Assembly: GCA_028386065.3 (NCBI GenBank)
Contig: JAKUCV010007237.1
Coordinates: 107,993-171,992, forward strand
Direction of reading: 5' to 3'
Source of the DNA: Turnera subulata
Lineage: Eukaryota > Streptophyta > Magnoliopsida > Malpighiales > Passifloraceae
DNA length: 64,000 bases
Part shown: in pieces, positions 24,565 to 36,300 of the stretch
Layout: the number at the start of each line of letters is the position of its first letter
Numbering within the stretch: position 1 is the stretch's first letter
Position numbers and translations under genes: made by a program
The notes under the pieces: model-generated
The model's database searches: none
What the model was told of the DNA's origin: nothing
What the model saw: the letters and a program-made list of their open reading frames with translations, nothing else

Positions 24565-24645
24565 TGTCAAGAATGGGATTCGAACCCATGCCCTTTCGGA
24601 CCAGTACCTGAAACTGGCGCCTTAGACCAACTCGGCCATCTTGAC
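24565..24645 (-). tRNA. tRNA-Leu (CAG)
   Basis: The 81-nt gene folds as a class II tRNA. The acceptor stem GTCAAGA pairs with TCTTGAC and is followed by the discriminator A. The D arm contains GGCCGAGTTGGTCTAAGGC, which includes the A box. The anticodon stem CCAGT/ACTGG encloses the loop TTCAGGT with anticodon CAG. There is a long variable arm (TCCGAAAGGGCA region) and a T arm with the B box GGTTCGAATCC. CCA is not encoded, as expected in a nuclear gene. A T6 terminator follows on the minus strand. Confidence 0.97.
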
Positions 24646-25439
24646 ATTTTTGAAAGTCAAATACCAAAGTATAATAATACCATTTCCCCCAAATGTGCAT
24701 TCCATGATTACTTAATACTGGCAATTTTCATAGCCATCCTCTTTTCTCTAACACCCCCATACATACTCTCCTTGCCATTTTACCACCAGTCTATAGTATA
24801 CTAGTGAAAAGAATTAATAAAAGTGGGGGCGTTTATTTCTGAATAACTATTCTTTTTACAGTAATTATCTTCACCTAACTCACAGGGGCTACACTTAGCG
24901 AAAAAAATAAACAAAGTTAGAAGCTATTCCTGAGCAACTATTTTCACAGGTCGACCAAATTAAATTGGTATATTATTTATGGGCAACTAGTCTTTACTTT
25001 TAATTTTTATCAAAACTAAAAGGTTAAGATGTTCCTGTGTACGCACACTCAACAAGTATTTTCAATATTAGGTGCGGGGTCAAATCCAGATTAGTCGGAG
25101 TAAAGTTAGGGTGAAAAAAAAAAAAGCAATATACTGATGCTTCTTTATTTGATTTCTCAAATGATCGGGCCGGCCTTGTTCGGCCTCGTCTGTGTACTGT
25201 TTCTGTATTTGGGCTAAACTACCAAAATAACAACACAAGCAAATAGAAAAGGGAAGAGGGAGTGATGAGGCCCACTCTTCTTCCAACTTCCATTTTAGTG
25301 TAGAACTTTTCCCTCCCACGGTGGAAGAAAATGGAGCATTTCCAACAATATTTGAAAAAACAAATGTGGAGTTTACCTTTGTAAAATAAAACTCATGGAG
25401 GATTTTGGATGATATTATTCTAGAAGCGCAAATCAGCAA
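24646..25439. other. Intergenic between tRNA-Leu and the OTP87-like gene
   Basis: AT-rich sequence with A and T tracts. No gene or recognisable element. The last few hundred bases should hold the promoter of the rightward PPR gene. Confidence 0.4.
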
Positions 25440-28124
25440 ATGAACTCTCTTGTCAACCAGAGTCTCACTGGCAAAAGGTTCATTTACAGATTCATATCTT
25501 CATTACCCATTATAGAGAACTCTCCTGTTCTTAAACCCACCAATCATGAACACCAAAATCCTTTCCCTTTACCTGACCCTCTTCACATCTTCAATGCATA
25601 CAAAAATTCCGGTCACTACACTACTAAAAACACAGAAATTATACATACCCCTTTGCTTACTGCAGGTCTACTATATGCTGATGTATTCCTCGCTAACTCT
25701 TTACTCGGTTTCTACTGCAAATCCACTGACATGGCCAGTGCTGTCAAGTTGTTCGATGAAATTCCTCAACCGAACGAGATTTCTTGGAACACCGTCATTT
25801 CGGGTTATAATTATAATTCTGGGTTTGAGGACTCGTGGGCATTCTTTTGTAGGATGCGTTCTTTGGGTATTGAGCCTGATGAGATTGCTTACAGGAGTGT
25901 TCTATCCGCCTGTGCTGCTTTACCCGATCCTTTTGTGTTTGGGAGGCGGGTTTATTCACTTGCTGTGAAAAACGGGTTTTACACGAATGGTTATGTCCGG
26001 ACCGGAATGATTGATTTGTTTGTCAAAAATGGTAGATTTGAGGATGCTGTGAAGGTGTTCCATGACGTGTCGTGTGACAATGTGGTCTGTTGGAATTCTA
26101 TTATCTCTGGGGCTGTTAGTGATGGGAGGTACTGGCTAGCATTGGATCTTTTTCGCCAAATGTGTCGAAAATGTCTGGTGCCAAACAGTTTTACATTTTC
26201 TGGTGTTTTGACTGCTTGTTCTAGTCTTGAGAATAAGGAGATTGGGAAAGGAGTTCACGGGTGGGTGATTAAATGTTGTGCGAAAGATGTGTTTGTGGAG
26301 ACTGCTATTGTTGATTTATATGCAAAATGTGGGGATATTGGTGAAGCTGAGAAGGAATTCTCTCGGATGTTAACCCGCAATGTAGTTTCTTGGACTGCCA
26401 TCATATCTGCTTGTGTTAAAAAGGGTGATTCTATATCTGCCCTCAGATTTTTTAGAGAAATGAGGGAAATGGAGGTGGAAGTAAATAGTTTCACACTTAC
26501 TAGTGTAATTAGCGCTTGTGCTAAACCAGATATGATTAGAGAAGCTAACCAAATCCATTGTTGGATTTTGAAAACCAGATTCTACTCAGACCCAGTCATT
26601 GGAGCAGCTTTGATAAGTATGTATTCGAAAATTGGTGCAGTTGATTTGTCAGAGATGGTCTTCCAAGAAATGGAAAGCACAAAGAATTCACATATATGGG
26701 CTTCTGTAGTATCAGCTTTTGCTCAGAATCAGAGTTCTGCAAGAGCAATTCAACTGTTGCAGAGAATGTTAAAGGAGGGTTTGAGACCAGATAATTTTTG
26801 TTGTTCTACTGTTTTAAGTGTCATAGATTGCTTGGATTTGGGGAGACAAATCCACTGCTACACCCTTAAAACTGGATTTCTCTTGGATCTTTCTGTTGGT
26901 ACTTCTCTTGCCACAATGTATTCAAAGTGCGGTTCTTTAGAGGACTCTTACAAAATGTTCAAGCAAATTCCTTCAAGGGACTGTGTTTTGTGGGCCTCGA
27001 TAATTGCCGGTTTTGCAGAGCATGGTTATGCAGATCAAGCATTTTGGCTTTTCAGAGATATGCTATCTGAAGGATATATTCCTGATCAGGTGATTCTGAA
27101 TGCAACTCTTACTGCATGTTCAGGTCTTGGTTCGTTGCACAAAGGCAAGGAAATACATGCATATGCTTGTCGCCTTGGAATCATCAGAGATGCACTGGTT
27201 GGTAGTTCACTTGTAACTATGTATTCGAAATGTGGTGCCCTAGAATACGCAAGGACGATGTTTGATCTGCTTCCGGAAAAGGATCGGGTATCATGCTCTT
27301 CCTTGGTTTCAGGCTATGCCCAAAACGGGCTCCTTGAAGAGGCAGTCGTTTTGTTTGATGGAATGTTGAAGTCTAATTTATCAGTAGATTCCTTCACAAT
27401 CTCATCCGTTATTGGGGCTATTGCACTTCTAAACAGACTAACAATTGGGGCTCAATTGCATGCCCACGTCATGAAAGTGGGATTAGATTTAAATGTTTCT
27501 GTTGGAAGTTCGCTTGTCACAATGTACTCTAAATGTGGAAGCATCGAAGACTGCTGTAAAGCCTTTGATCAAATTGATGAACCTGACTTGATAAGCTGGA
27601 CAACTATGATTGTAAGCTATGCTCAACATGGAAAGGGGGTAGAAGCTTTAAGGATTTATGATCAGATGAGGGAGCAAGGAATTCGACCTGATTCAGTGAC
27701 TTTTGTGGGGGTTTTATCTGCCTGTAGCCACAGTAATTTGGTTGATGAAGGCTACTACTATTTTGATTCAATGATCAAAGACTTTGGTATTGAGCCCATC
27801 AACCGTCACTATGCATGTATGGTTGACCTTCTTGGTCGTTCAGGGAGGTTAAGAGAGGCTGAAAAATTGATCAACAGTATGCCAATCGAGCCAGATGGTT
27901 TCATATGGGCAACTCTACTTGCTTCTTGCAAGGTGCATGGAGATGCTGAGCTTGGAAGGTTAGCAGCTCAAAAGGTTATAGAATTGGAGCCTCAAGATTC
28001 TGGATCGTATGTTTCTTTGTCAAACATCTATGCCGATGCAGGTCAGTGGGAGGAAGTAGAAGAAATTAGAAACCTTATGAGTGGGACTGGTGTTAGGAAG
28101 GAACCTGGCTGGAGTTACATGTGA
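25440..28124 (+). CDS. OTP87: OTP87-like PPR protein, E class (At1g74600-like)
   Basis: A single exon encodes 894 residues made almost entirely of PLS-type PPR motifs, with recurring TMYSKCG(S/A)LE and VSWT(T/A)(M/I)I blocks. It ends KEPGWSYM, that is, at the E domain with no DYW domain. Length and sequence follow what I recall of Arabidopsis OTP87, a mitochondrial editing factor for nad7 and atp1 sites. The N-terminus (MNSLVNQSLTGKRFIYRF) is basic and hydroxylated, as expected for an organelle presequence. E-class factors lack the deaminase, so a DYW partner in trans is expected. It diverges from the PPR gene to its left, with the tRNA between them. Confidence 0.93.
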   Translation: MNSLVNQSLTGKRFIYRFISSLPIIENSPVLKPTNHEHQNPFPLPDPLHIFNAYKNSGHYTTKNTEIIHTPLLTAGLLYADVFLANSLLGFYCKSTDMASAVKLFDEIPQPNEISWNTVISGYNYNSGFEDSWAFFCRMRSLGIEPDEIAYRSVLSACAALPDPFVFGRRVYSLAVKNGFYTNGYVRTGMIDLFVKNGRFEDAVKVFHDVSCDNVVCWNSIISGAVSDGRYWLALDLFRQMCRKCLVPNSFTFSGVLTACSSLENKEIGKGVHGWVIKCCAKDVFVETAIVDLYAKCGDIGEAEKEFSRMLTRNVVSWTAIISACVKKGDSISALRFFREMREMEVEVNSFTLTSVISACAKPDMIREANQIHCWILKTRFYSDPVIGAALISMYSKIGAVDLSEMVFQEMESTKNSHIWASVVSAFAQNQSSARAIQLLQRMLKEGLRPDNFCCSTVLSVIDCLDLGRQIHCYTLKTGFLLDLSVGTSLATMYSKCGSLEDSYKMFKQIPSRDCVLWASIIAGFAEHGYADQAFWLFRDMLSEGYIPDQVILNATLTACSGLGSLHKGKEIHAYACRLGIIRDALVGSSLVTMYSKCGALEYARTMFDLLPEKDRVSCSSLVSGYAQNGLLEEAVVLFDGMLKSNLSVDSFTISSVIGAIALLNRLTIGAQLHAHVMKVGLDLNVSVGSSLVTMYSKCGSIEDCCKAFDQIDEPDLISWTTMIVSYAQHGKGVEALRIYDQMREQGIRPDSVTFVGVLSACSHSNLVDEGYYYFDSMIKDFGIEPINRHYACMVDLLGRSGRLREAEKLINSMPIEPDGFIWATLLASCKVHGDAELGRLAAQKVIELEPQDSGSYVSLSNIYADAGQWEEVEEIRNLMSGTGVRKEPGWSYM

Positions 28125-28704
28125 ACTTGGAACATGTTGAATAACTGCAGAGTAAGGTCGTCCCAGTTTCTGATGCAATTTTGTCATGATGATGAACCCT
28201 ACTAGGATAAACCTGCAAGCAAAAAGTCACTTGCAGCATCAACATTTAGATTTCGCTGTTTTGAGAGAGAAACAATTACTTGTATCTTGGAAGATGAGCT
28301 TTTCTTGTGAATATTGAAGATCGTAAAAGGTTGGCTTTTATATTTCTTTTTTCAAAAGAAAAGGAAAGGATGGCTTAAACTTTCTTGAGAGCAATAAGTA
28401 GAGCTCTTACAAATTCTTTGCTCCGGCTTAAAATATACCAGGCCCCCCAAGCAAAATCATACACTTGAAACATAAAGACTAAATCGCATTTCATGCCTTC
28501 ATAGTTCATACTACACAAATGAATAGACCGTTTTGAAAACCACCAAACAACATCATGCGCTGAAGTCAGACCGTGCACAATGAAAATAACAAACACTAAG
28601 CTACTTTTCCAGCGAAAAGCCAAACATGCAACCTGTCCTATTTTTCCTTTTCTCTTCGAACTTTACAACACTTTTCCTCCGCTATTTTCTTGAGCCTGGC
28701 TTCA
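28125..28704. other. Convergent 3' regions
   Basis: This holds the likely 3' UTR of the OTP87-like gene and, on the minus strand, the likely 3' UTR of the small gene at 28705-29715. An 82-codon minus-strand open stretch at 28375-28623 has no family resemblance and no splice support. Confidence 0.45.
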
Positions 28705-29715
28705 TCATAACTGAGATGTCCTGGCAGGAGAAGAGGCAAATGTTCTCATCCCCATTTTTGGTCTAGCAAACCTATTCTGTTGCATGAAAGCTTGTTGGGT
28801 CCTCATCTCAGTTTTCGCACAAACAGATGGAGAACATGAAGAATCAGCCCTTCTATAAATATTAAATGCCTCATAAATTAGCCAAATGCTCCAGCATCCC
28901 TTCACTATCAAAGCCGGGTTTTGCCTGAAAATTGCAAATTAAAAAGTAAGAGAATTCAGAAGCAGTTTAGTGAAACATACATATACCGCATTGAAGGATC
29001 CAAATCACAAAAGAAAGCAGGTCTCACAAATTAATCCCACATTAGTTAGTTCTGATGACAGGCAGATACATGCCAACTCATGAAACTAGAACAGGAACGA
29101 AAATGTGATGGGAAATATCCTTTCGGTAGTTGTCTGTGATTGTGATTGATCATGAGTCATGGCGAGAAACGGATTTCAGAAGTTATCTTATTCCCTACAA
29201 ATGGTAGATTAGTTGCTTATCGAAAAGTAGTTGGACAATAAGATAAGCCATTCGTCAGGTTTCCTGGACCAGAGAAAGGAACGAGAAAATTTGCAGGCAA
29301 AATGCTTAAGTGGATGCATATGACCCATAACGACAATACAACCAAATCCAAGTGTTATAAATTGTTAATATTCAGGCATCCACGCTCAAATTGATGGTTG
29401 CCAAACTGACAGAATAAAATATAGCGCCTGCTATAATAAAGCTTTATGGAAATGAAATGCAACAGTTACCTTCTTTATGATGAAGAAAGAAGTGTATCCA
29501 ACAAAATGCCTCCCAGACAGCCAAACTGGGCAGTTTGAGTATTTGAACTCAACCAATTTGACCCTGCAATAGCCAAGAAACATGAATCCTTTACCTAGAA
29601 GGCATACAGCATAGCTAGAAGGATCAAGGCTGAGCCACAAGTACCTTTTTTCCGCAATAACTTCTTTCTGACACGCTAAAGACAGTGCCAAATAGCTCCC
29701 ACAAAAAAATTTCAT
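28705..29715 (-). CDS. Small two-exon gene, unknown function (96 aa)
   Basis: Two exons fit in phase: 29645-29715 (donor AAAAAG|GTACTT) and 28705-28924 (acceptor GCAATTTTCAG|GCAAAA). Exon 1 gives 23 codons plus two bases and exon 2 supplies the third, forming an Arg codon at the junction. The product has a short N-terminus (MKFFCGSYLALSLACQKE), a hydrophobic stretch (ALIVKGCWSIWLIYEAF), a Cys-rich link (SSCSPSVCAK) and a Gln/Arg-rich, Ser-ended tail. I do not recognise the family. Phase agreement and good splice signals are the evidence; the long intron could hide an extra exon. Confidence 0.5.
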
Positions 29716-29780
29716 GGCACCTTAAGACTAAAGCACGAAATGATGCACAAGTTCCACTCTCCGATTAAGAAATAAAATGT

Positions 29781-32078
29781 TCAGAGGAATCCTTTTCGTG
29801 AACCTGAAATCTTTTTCTTCTTTAGCTTCTTATCTCTAATGCCATTATATAGAAGTTCGTAAGCGTAGTAAGTTATACAACTTTTCCTCAACAAGTCTTC
29901 CACAACAATCTTAGGTGCTGCAACCACCTTTTTGTCAGCCTCAAAAATCGTATCGACAATGTCAGGCACAACGTCATTTTTCACCATAAGATGGATAATA
30001 CCAACTGCCTCCTGAACACTATGCTGCATGCATAGACAATTTATTACACGTCCAAAAGTAATCACAGATGGAATAATCCCTTTCTCTATCATTTCCAGAA
30101 GAAGATTGTACCCAAAGTCATGTTTTCCCATTTTGCAGAACCCATCAATCATGATACGGTAAGTATACCCATCTGGTTCGCAGCCTTTTTCACCCATTTC
30201 ATGAAATAGCTTTTCTGCCACAGAAATATTTAGCTTTTCTGAAAAAGCATTTATCATGATATTGTACGTCGCACTTGTATAAGAAATTTTATATTTCTCC
30301 TCCATTCTTCTAAAAAGCTGATAGGCTCCACCCAAATCTCCATTATTGCAAAGCCCACTGATCAGTGTACCAAAACTAACGGTATCTGGAGTCAGGCCTT
30401 TCTTTTCCATTTCTTCAAGCAAGTCCAAAGCCTCCTTCACTTTCTGAGCTTTACAAAGGCTTTCCATAAGAATGTTATATGTGATTATGTTAGGAACACA
30501 ACCTTTTTCTGTCATGGTTTTGAAAATTTCCATTACATCTTCAGACTTTGCACCCTTACAAAGGCCATTCAACAAGGTGTTGTACGTTATGACATCAGGA
30601 GTAACACCATGGCTCCACATGCCATTCACAATTTCAATTGCACTTCCCAATTTCGATTGTCTGCAGTAACCATCAAGCAATGTATTGAATGTAAAAATAT
30701 CAGGAATATATCCTTTAGCAATAGCACTGTTCATTAAGTTGTTGGCATCAGAGACGCACCCCATCTTACACAATCCATTTATAACTAAATTGTAAGTCCA
30801 TATATCAGTGCTGCAACCGTTTTTTGATACCTCATTCATCACCTTCAAGGCTTGCAAAACAAATCCTTGCTGACACAGCCCTTTAATCAGTGTGTTGTAT
30901 AGGATGATGCTAGGCTTCAGTTCTCCCGTCATGACCTTGCTAAAAACAGCCATGGCACGGTCTATCTCACCATTGAGGCATAATCCGTTAATCAGGGAGC
31001 AATAGGTAAACTCATCAGGCACAAACCCCTTGAAAACTGCATCATCTAGAATCTTATCAGCATTTTGTATCATACCCACCTTGCAATATCCATCGATTAT
31101 TGCATTGTAAGTGAAGCCATCCGGTTCTAACCCTCTATTCACCATTTCATGCAGATAATTCTCAGCTTCAGCAACCATGTGATTTTTGCACAATCCACAA
31201 ATCAATGTGTTATAAGTGACAACATCTGGAGTTAAGCCTTCCCTGCTCGCACTATTCAACAAACTGATTGCCGCACTGAGAGCACCATTCCTGCAAAGCC
31301 CTTGGATGAAGATATTGAATGTGAACAAATTTGGAGATACTCCCTTCTTCATCACCTTGTTCAGCAGCTTTTCGCTTTCTTGGACATGCCCCTTCTTACA
31401 TAAAGGATGTACAAGTTTGTTGAAAGTAGCAGTGTCAGGAAAAACACCTAATTCAAGCATCTTATTGAACAATTCATATGCCTCGAGTTGATAATTCTCG
31501 TCATAGAGCCCACTAATCACTGTACAATAAGCAACTGCGTTGAGCTCACACCCTTGAGAAGGCATGTTGTAAAGAAGCCTTAAAGCAGCGTGAGGTCTTT
31601 TAGTCCTACAAAACGACTTTATCCTAATTGTGAAGGTATAAACATCCGGAGAAATTCCTTTATCTTTCATTCTCAAATACACTTTGTGAGCTTGATTGAA
31701 ATAACCATACTCAACCAATATATTCATGATAACATTATACGAAAAAACAGAAGCCTCGCAGCTATAGAAATCCATCCTTTCAAACACATCAACAGCCTCT
31801 TGAACCTTCCCTTTCCTTCCATAACTTCTCATGGCCCCAATATAAACTCCTTCCATCAAACCATTGTGGACATCCCTTCTCATCTCGGAAAGCAAATGTT
31901 CCATGGCTTCGAATTCACCATGGAACCCAAGTTTTTCAACCATACACTTATAAGTAAGCAATGTATGCTTGAACCCATCCTCCTTTTTCACAGAATGGAA
32001 CATTTCAAGCGCTTTGAGAGGATTTTTCTGGTACTTTATGACAGAAGCTACATGTTTTGGAAGCAAAGTTGCACTCAT
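29781..32078 (-). CDS. P-class PPR protein (At1g74580-like)
   Basis: A single exon encodes 765 residues. From about residue 40 to 700 it is a continuous run of 35-residue P-type PPR motifs, with repeated V(T/I)YNTLI.GLCK and PD(V/I).T(F/Y) blocks. There is no E or DYW domain. The C-terminus is basic (KKKKISGSRKGF). P-class proteins typically stabilise, splice or activate translation of organelle RNAs. Sequence and length follow what I recall of Arabidopsis At1g74580, whose target I do not know. It lies 65 bp from the small gene on the same strand. Confidence 0.93.
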   Translation of the reverse strand: MSATLLPKHVASVIKYQKNPLKALEMFHSVKKEDGFKHTLLTYKCMVEKLGFHGEFEAMEHLLSEMRRDVHNGLMEGVYIGAMRSYGRKGKVQEAVDVFERMDFYSCEASVFSYNVIMNILVEYGYFNQAHKVYLRMKDKGISPDVYTFTIRIKSFCRTKRPHAALRLLYNMPSQGCELNAVAYCTVISGLYDENYQLEAYELFNKMLELGVFPDTATFNKLVHPLCKKGHVQESEKLLNKVMKKGVSPNLFTFNIFIQGLCRNGALSAAISLLNSASREGLTPDVVTYNTLICGLCKNHMVAEAENYLHEMVNRGLEPDGFTYNAIIDGYCKVGMIQNADKILDDAVFKGFVPDEFTYCSLINGLCLNGEIDRAMAVFSKVMTGELKPSIILYNTLIKGLCQQGFVLQALKVMNEVSKNGCSTDIWTYNLVINGLCKMGCVSDANNLMNSAIAKGYIPDIFTFNTLLDGYCRQSKLGSAIEIVNGMWSHGVTPDVITYNTLLNGLCKGAKSEDVMEIFKTMTEKGCVPNIITYNILMESLCKAQKVKEALDLLEEMEKKGLTPDTVSFGTLISGLCNNGDLGGAYQLFRRMEEKYKISYTSATYNIMINAFSEKLNISVAEKLFHEMGEKGCEPDGYTYRIMIDGFCKMGKHDFGYNLLLEMIEKGIIPSVITFGRVINCLCMQHSVQEAVGIIHLMVKNDVVPDIVDTIFEADKKVVAAPKIVVEDLLRKSCITYYAYELLYNGIRDKKLKKKKISGSRKGFL

Positions 32079-32632
32079 CTCAAAGAACTACAACACATAA
32101 TGCATTGCTATGCCAAAACCCACCAGCAAAGTTTTTACCTTTATAACTGAAAAATAACTTGGTTTATTCGATCAAGCTTCAATTATCCCTAAAGAAATCC
32201 ACAAAACAAAATGAATCAAACTCCAGTTGATTACAATGCAAAGTAAACGAAAGCAGAAACCAAAGCAATAATTTCAGAAATTGAAGTACCTGGTCCTCGG
32301 TTAGGCCCGAATTTCCATAAACTTGCTTATCCATAAACACCAGCGAACAGACATTTTTTTAGGGTTTATGAGTGGAGATTTTTCTTCAGAGAACAAGAAC
32401 AGAGAGTGTGTCTCTGCGGTGCGTTTTAGGCCGGTGAGGTGCATTTGATGGGCTGATGGCCCTGATTCTTTCGCACGAACCAACTGACCCACTATCAATT
32501 TTGAAAAAGCCCAAGCCTAAACAAATTGAAAGGGCTTATTTATGATATATTCTACTTTCTTTTTTTAGCGTGGATTCTAAAATATAGAAACTTCGTAACA
32601 AGATATTTTTTTTCTTTCTTCTTTTATATAAA
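32079..32632. other. Promoter side of the P-class PPR gene
   Basis: Leader and promoter DNA of the minus-strand PPR gene. The last nine bases (TTATATAAA, 32624-32632) are the left target-site duplication of the Mutator-like element. Confidence 0.5.
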
Positions 32633-33311
32633 GGGGATTCATATTTACACTCTCACATCAATATTGGCACTCCAATTTTAGTTTGTTTGGTGATCAAATG
32701 ACAAAATTAACCTTAACCTTTTGAGTTCAGAAAAATATTCGTTGTTTATCTTGTCTATCCTCTCTTTTGTTAAAGGTGCTCTCTCTAGTCTCTACCCATA
32801 TTTTTTTTGTTTTGATCGGAAATTATTAGAAACTATGGATGAGTCTTTTTTCTTATTTTATATTTCCATTTTTCCCTCCAACATTGCACGAACCTATCAT
32901 GGACTTCTAAACTGTATTCTCTCTATGTAAAATAGAATTGCAGAGATTCAACTGTGGGCAAGTAATTTGTTTTATATGGACGAGATTACATAATTTTTTC
33001 TTTTTTCTATTCTTCTCTTTAATTGTTAAAATTTAGTGGTAGCAAATGAGGATCTTTTTTTTTTCTTTTTAGAAGATGCATAACATCTGTTTGTTTAAAT
33101 GCCTAAGAGAAAAATTTGTAGGCCTTTGAGGGAATATCACACCAAGTTATATGGTGCAAAAAATATCGTTTTTAACATTCTCGATTTTAGTTATGTTTGC
33201 CCCAGTTCTTAAGTTTCAGATTAAGTTCAGTCTTCCTAATTTGATGAGGATAAACAAAAAGGAAAAATCAAATAAGTTTATTTAACAAATGAAATAAGAA
33301 TTTAGGGATGG

Positions 33312-36300
33312 TGAAACGCCCCGACCCGTATTTACCGTACACAGTAAACACGTGCCAGAACTGTGACAACCCAACCCAACGAAGCCCAGCATACAGTGTA
33401 TACAATAGATATCCGGGCTCAACAGCCCAACATAAAAACGACAACATTAACCCAACCGGCCCAATGGCCCAATAATAGTAAAAACAATGCACAGCGGAAG
33501 ACTTAAAAACTCACATAAATACTGTATGCGACAAAGATGCAAACTATGGATCCAAGCCCTGTCCAAGGGATAACGCTGCAGCCTGTCGGGAATGCACCAA
33601 CCTGTACCACAAATAATTCATCCTACGGGATGAAACCCCGCAGGCGAGGGGTGAGTCCGAAGTGCTCACCGACGAAGGATAAACAGGGATATATATTCAA
33701 CTATAATACTTTCGAAGTAAACACAGCAATCTCAACAGAAAGCACAAACAATCACAACACAAGAAAACTACCATAACCACCGTGCCAAGACCAAAAGAAT
33801 GCTTAATTATTTTCTTATTACCAATTTTATCTTCCGGGCCCGTCACTGGACAAGCTAGGGTCGTATCTGGTTATTAACTAATTCTGGATGCCAGGCCCAA
33901 CCACAATCCGGGATCAACATCCCAATACCAACAATCCGGGATCAACATCCCAATATCACAAATCCGGGATCAACATCCCAATATCACAAATCCGGGATCA
34001 ACATCCCAATCAACCAACCAACCGGCCATGACACCACAGAACTAGTCTCTAACCATCTAGTCGTACCTCTACTTTCCAAGTGACAATTATATCATCATCT
34101 TAAATTCATTTCCAATTCCATTACTTTATCATCAATTACTCAACTTTTTATCATCTCAGGTTATTCTCTAGCTCAACCAACCAACAATTTCATATCACTG
34201 AATACTCACAATATCACTAACCAACAACACATTTCAGTAACATCATGGAAAAATCCACAGCAAATAAATAGCAACAATAATCATCAACAATTTCCATAGC
34301 AGTCATTTAACAACCAATAAATGATTAAGCAGTTCAATCAAACAACAAAAATCAAACACAGTATTACAGGCACATATCCAAGGTTATCCATCCTCACCTG
34401 GTATGCCTCTGAATCCGGTACATAACCATACAGCTTATTTGTCCCTATATCATGTCCAAAACATATAGTCACATATGATGCATATCAAGAGTGCAATGCA
34501 TGTTGTTAGCTATTAATTTATTATTCGGCTTTTCCACAATTAAAGTTGTCATCCCCGTTTTAAAACTGTTTCTACTCAACATTGCTATCATCGCTGTAGG
34601 TAATTATAACCATTAAATATTTGTAGCCGATATCGTAATATAAAGTAGATAGCATTTCATAAAACAATCATTCTCAGTAAAAATGATACTGTGTAAACAA
34701 CGGTTGTAATAATTAAAGTAGTGAAAACGTCAAACATATCGTAATAAGCATACATGTAATATATCCAATAGCAAAACTGTTAAATGGGAATAGTGCCATC
34801 GGAAATCAATTTACTTAGACGGTATATGGTATAAAATAACTGTATCATAATGTTGTAAAGTAATATTTATAAATTCATATGTCATTATGTAACCGATAAT
34901 TATAAATAGGGTAAAGATAATAATATTATCGGAACTCATTATTTAATATAATACACGTACGTAATACGTTAAATTAATATAGCTCATACTAATAAAATCT
35001 TTAGATGGAATAATATAACTGATATAATATTTCATCAAAATAACACTGCCACTATCATAGTTCCGGTACATAGGAAATTATAAAAGCATAATGTGGCCAT
35101 AAAATAAATCATGTGTGGGTTATATATATTAGACTTATGAATACGTAGTTAAATCCAAAATCAAATCGTTTTTAATCCGTAGTTTAAATCATTAACCTCT
35201 TATTTATATATTTCGTCCACGTATTTCTCTTATCCAATGGTTTCGTTATTAAGTCCGTCAAATACATATATAGTTACGGTAACATGGGCCTCCGCACGTT
35301 CGGCCCGTTTCCGAGTCCGTTGTGCAACCGAGCCCAAACCCGAGCTCATGGTATAAACAAGTCCAAGGAATTACCGAAGCAACCCATCCACCGAGTCTCG
35401 CTTCTTGAGGAACGCACTGTTCATACTGGAGTTGCCCGGGCCTCGCCGGAAAATACCCGAGACTGCCGGAGCCTCGCCGGATCCCGGCCAGATACTGTTC
35501 ACAGAAATCCAAGACCCACAAAAACAGCACCTTCTCTGCTACTGCCCCTGTCTACTCCAATCAACAACAACAGCAGCACCACCGTCACCCATGAGCAGCA
35601 ACCCCACTGCCCATTAAACCCCAACAAACACACCATACCCACAGCCACCGTAGCAACATCAACGGCACCAACTGCCGTCACAAAACCGACCAGTAGCACG
35701 CCCGATTCAACAACACAGAGCCACCAAAGGAGAACACGAGGCAACCAAAGACAAGACCCGATTAGTCCAAATCGGGCTAAGGGAAAAAAAAGAAATGAAG
35801 GAATGAGGAGAAGGCGTAGACTGGTCTTACCGACTCAACCAATCGGCGGCGACGATGGGCAGCAGGTCAAGGGCGAAGCAAAGCCAAGCAAGAAACATGG
35901 AAGGAAGAGAGGACGAGACGACCTGAGCCAATGTGGTGATGGCGACGGTCCACGACGGCGGCTACCTGCAGGGAAAAGGAAGCTTGAGGCAGCGCGGTGT
36001 GTGGATGAAGAGACAGCGGCGGCGATTTGGGGAAAGCAGAGGAGAGTGAGATCGGGTCTCCTGTGCTCGTCTTGGGTTGGTGGAGGCTTCGATAGCGTTG
36101 AGGTGGAGAAGGGCAGGGGCGAGGAAGCGGCGGCGGTCGCGACAGGGGCAGGGGAGGAAGAGGAGAAAGGATGGTGATGACTTCGGCTTGGGAGAGGGAG
36201 GGACTGATGGGTGTGCGTGGCTCGGTGAGGAAGGGAAGAAAAAAATTGGTGAGGAAGTAGATGAGGAAGGAGGAAGAAGACAAGGGAAAAAAAAAAGATG

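Noticed and set aside
28375..28623. 82-codon minus-strand open frame
   Set aside because: No family resemblance and no splice logic; most likely 3' UTR of the small gene.
28125..29780. GSTU10 homologue expected from synteny
   Set aside because: No glutathione transferase motif appears on either strand; the gene is absent here or has moved.
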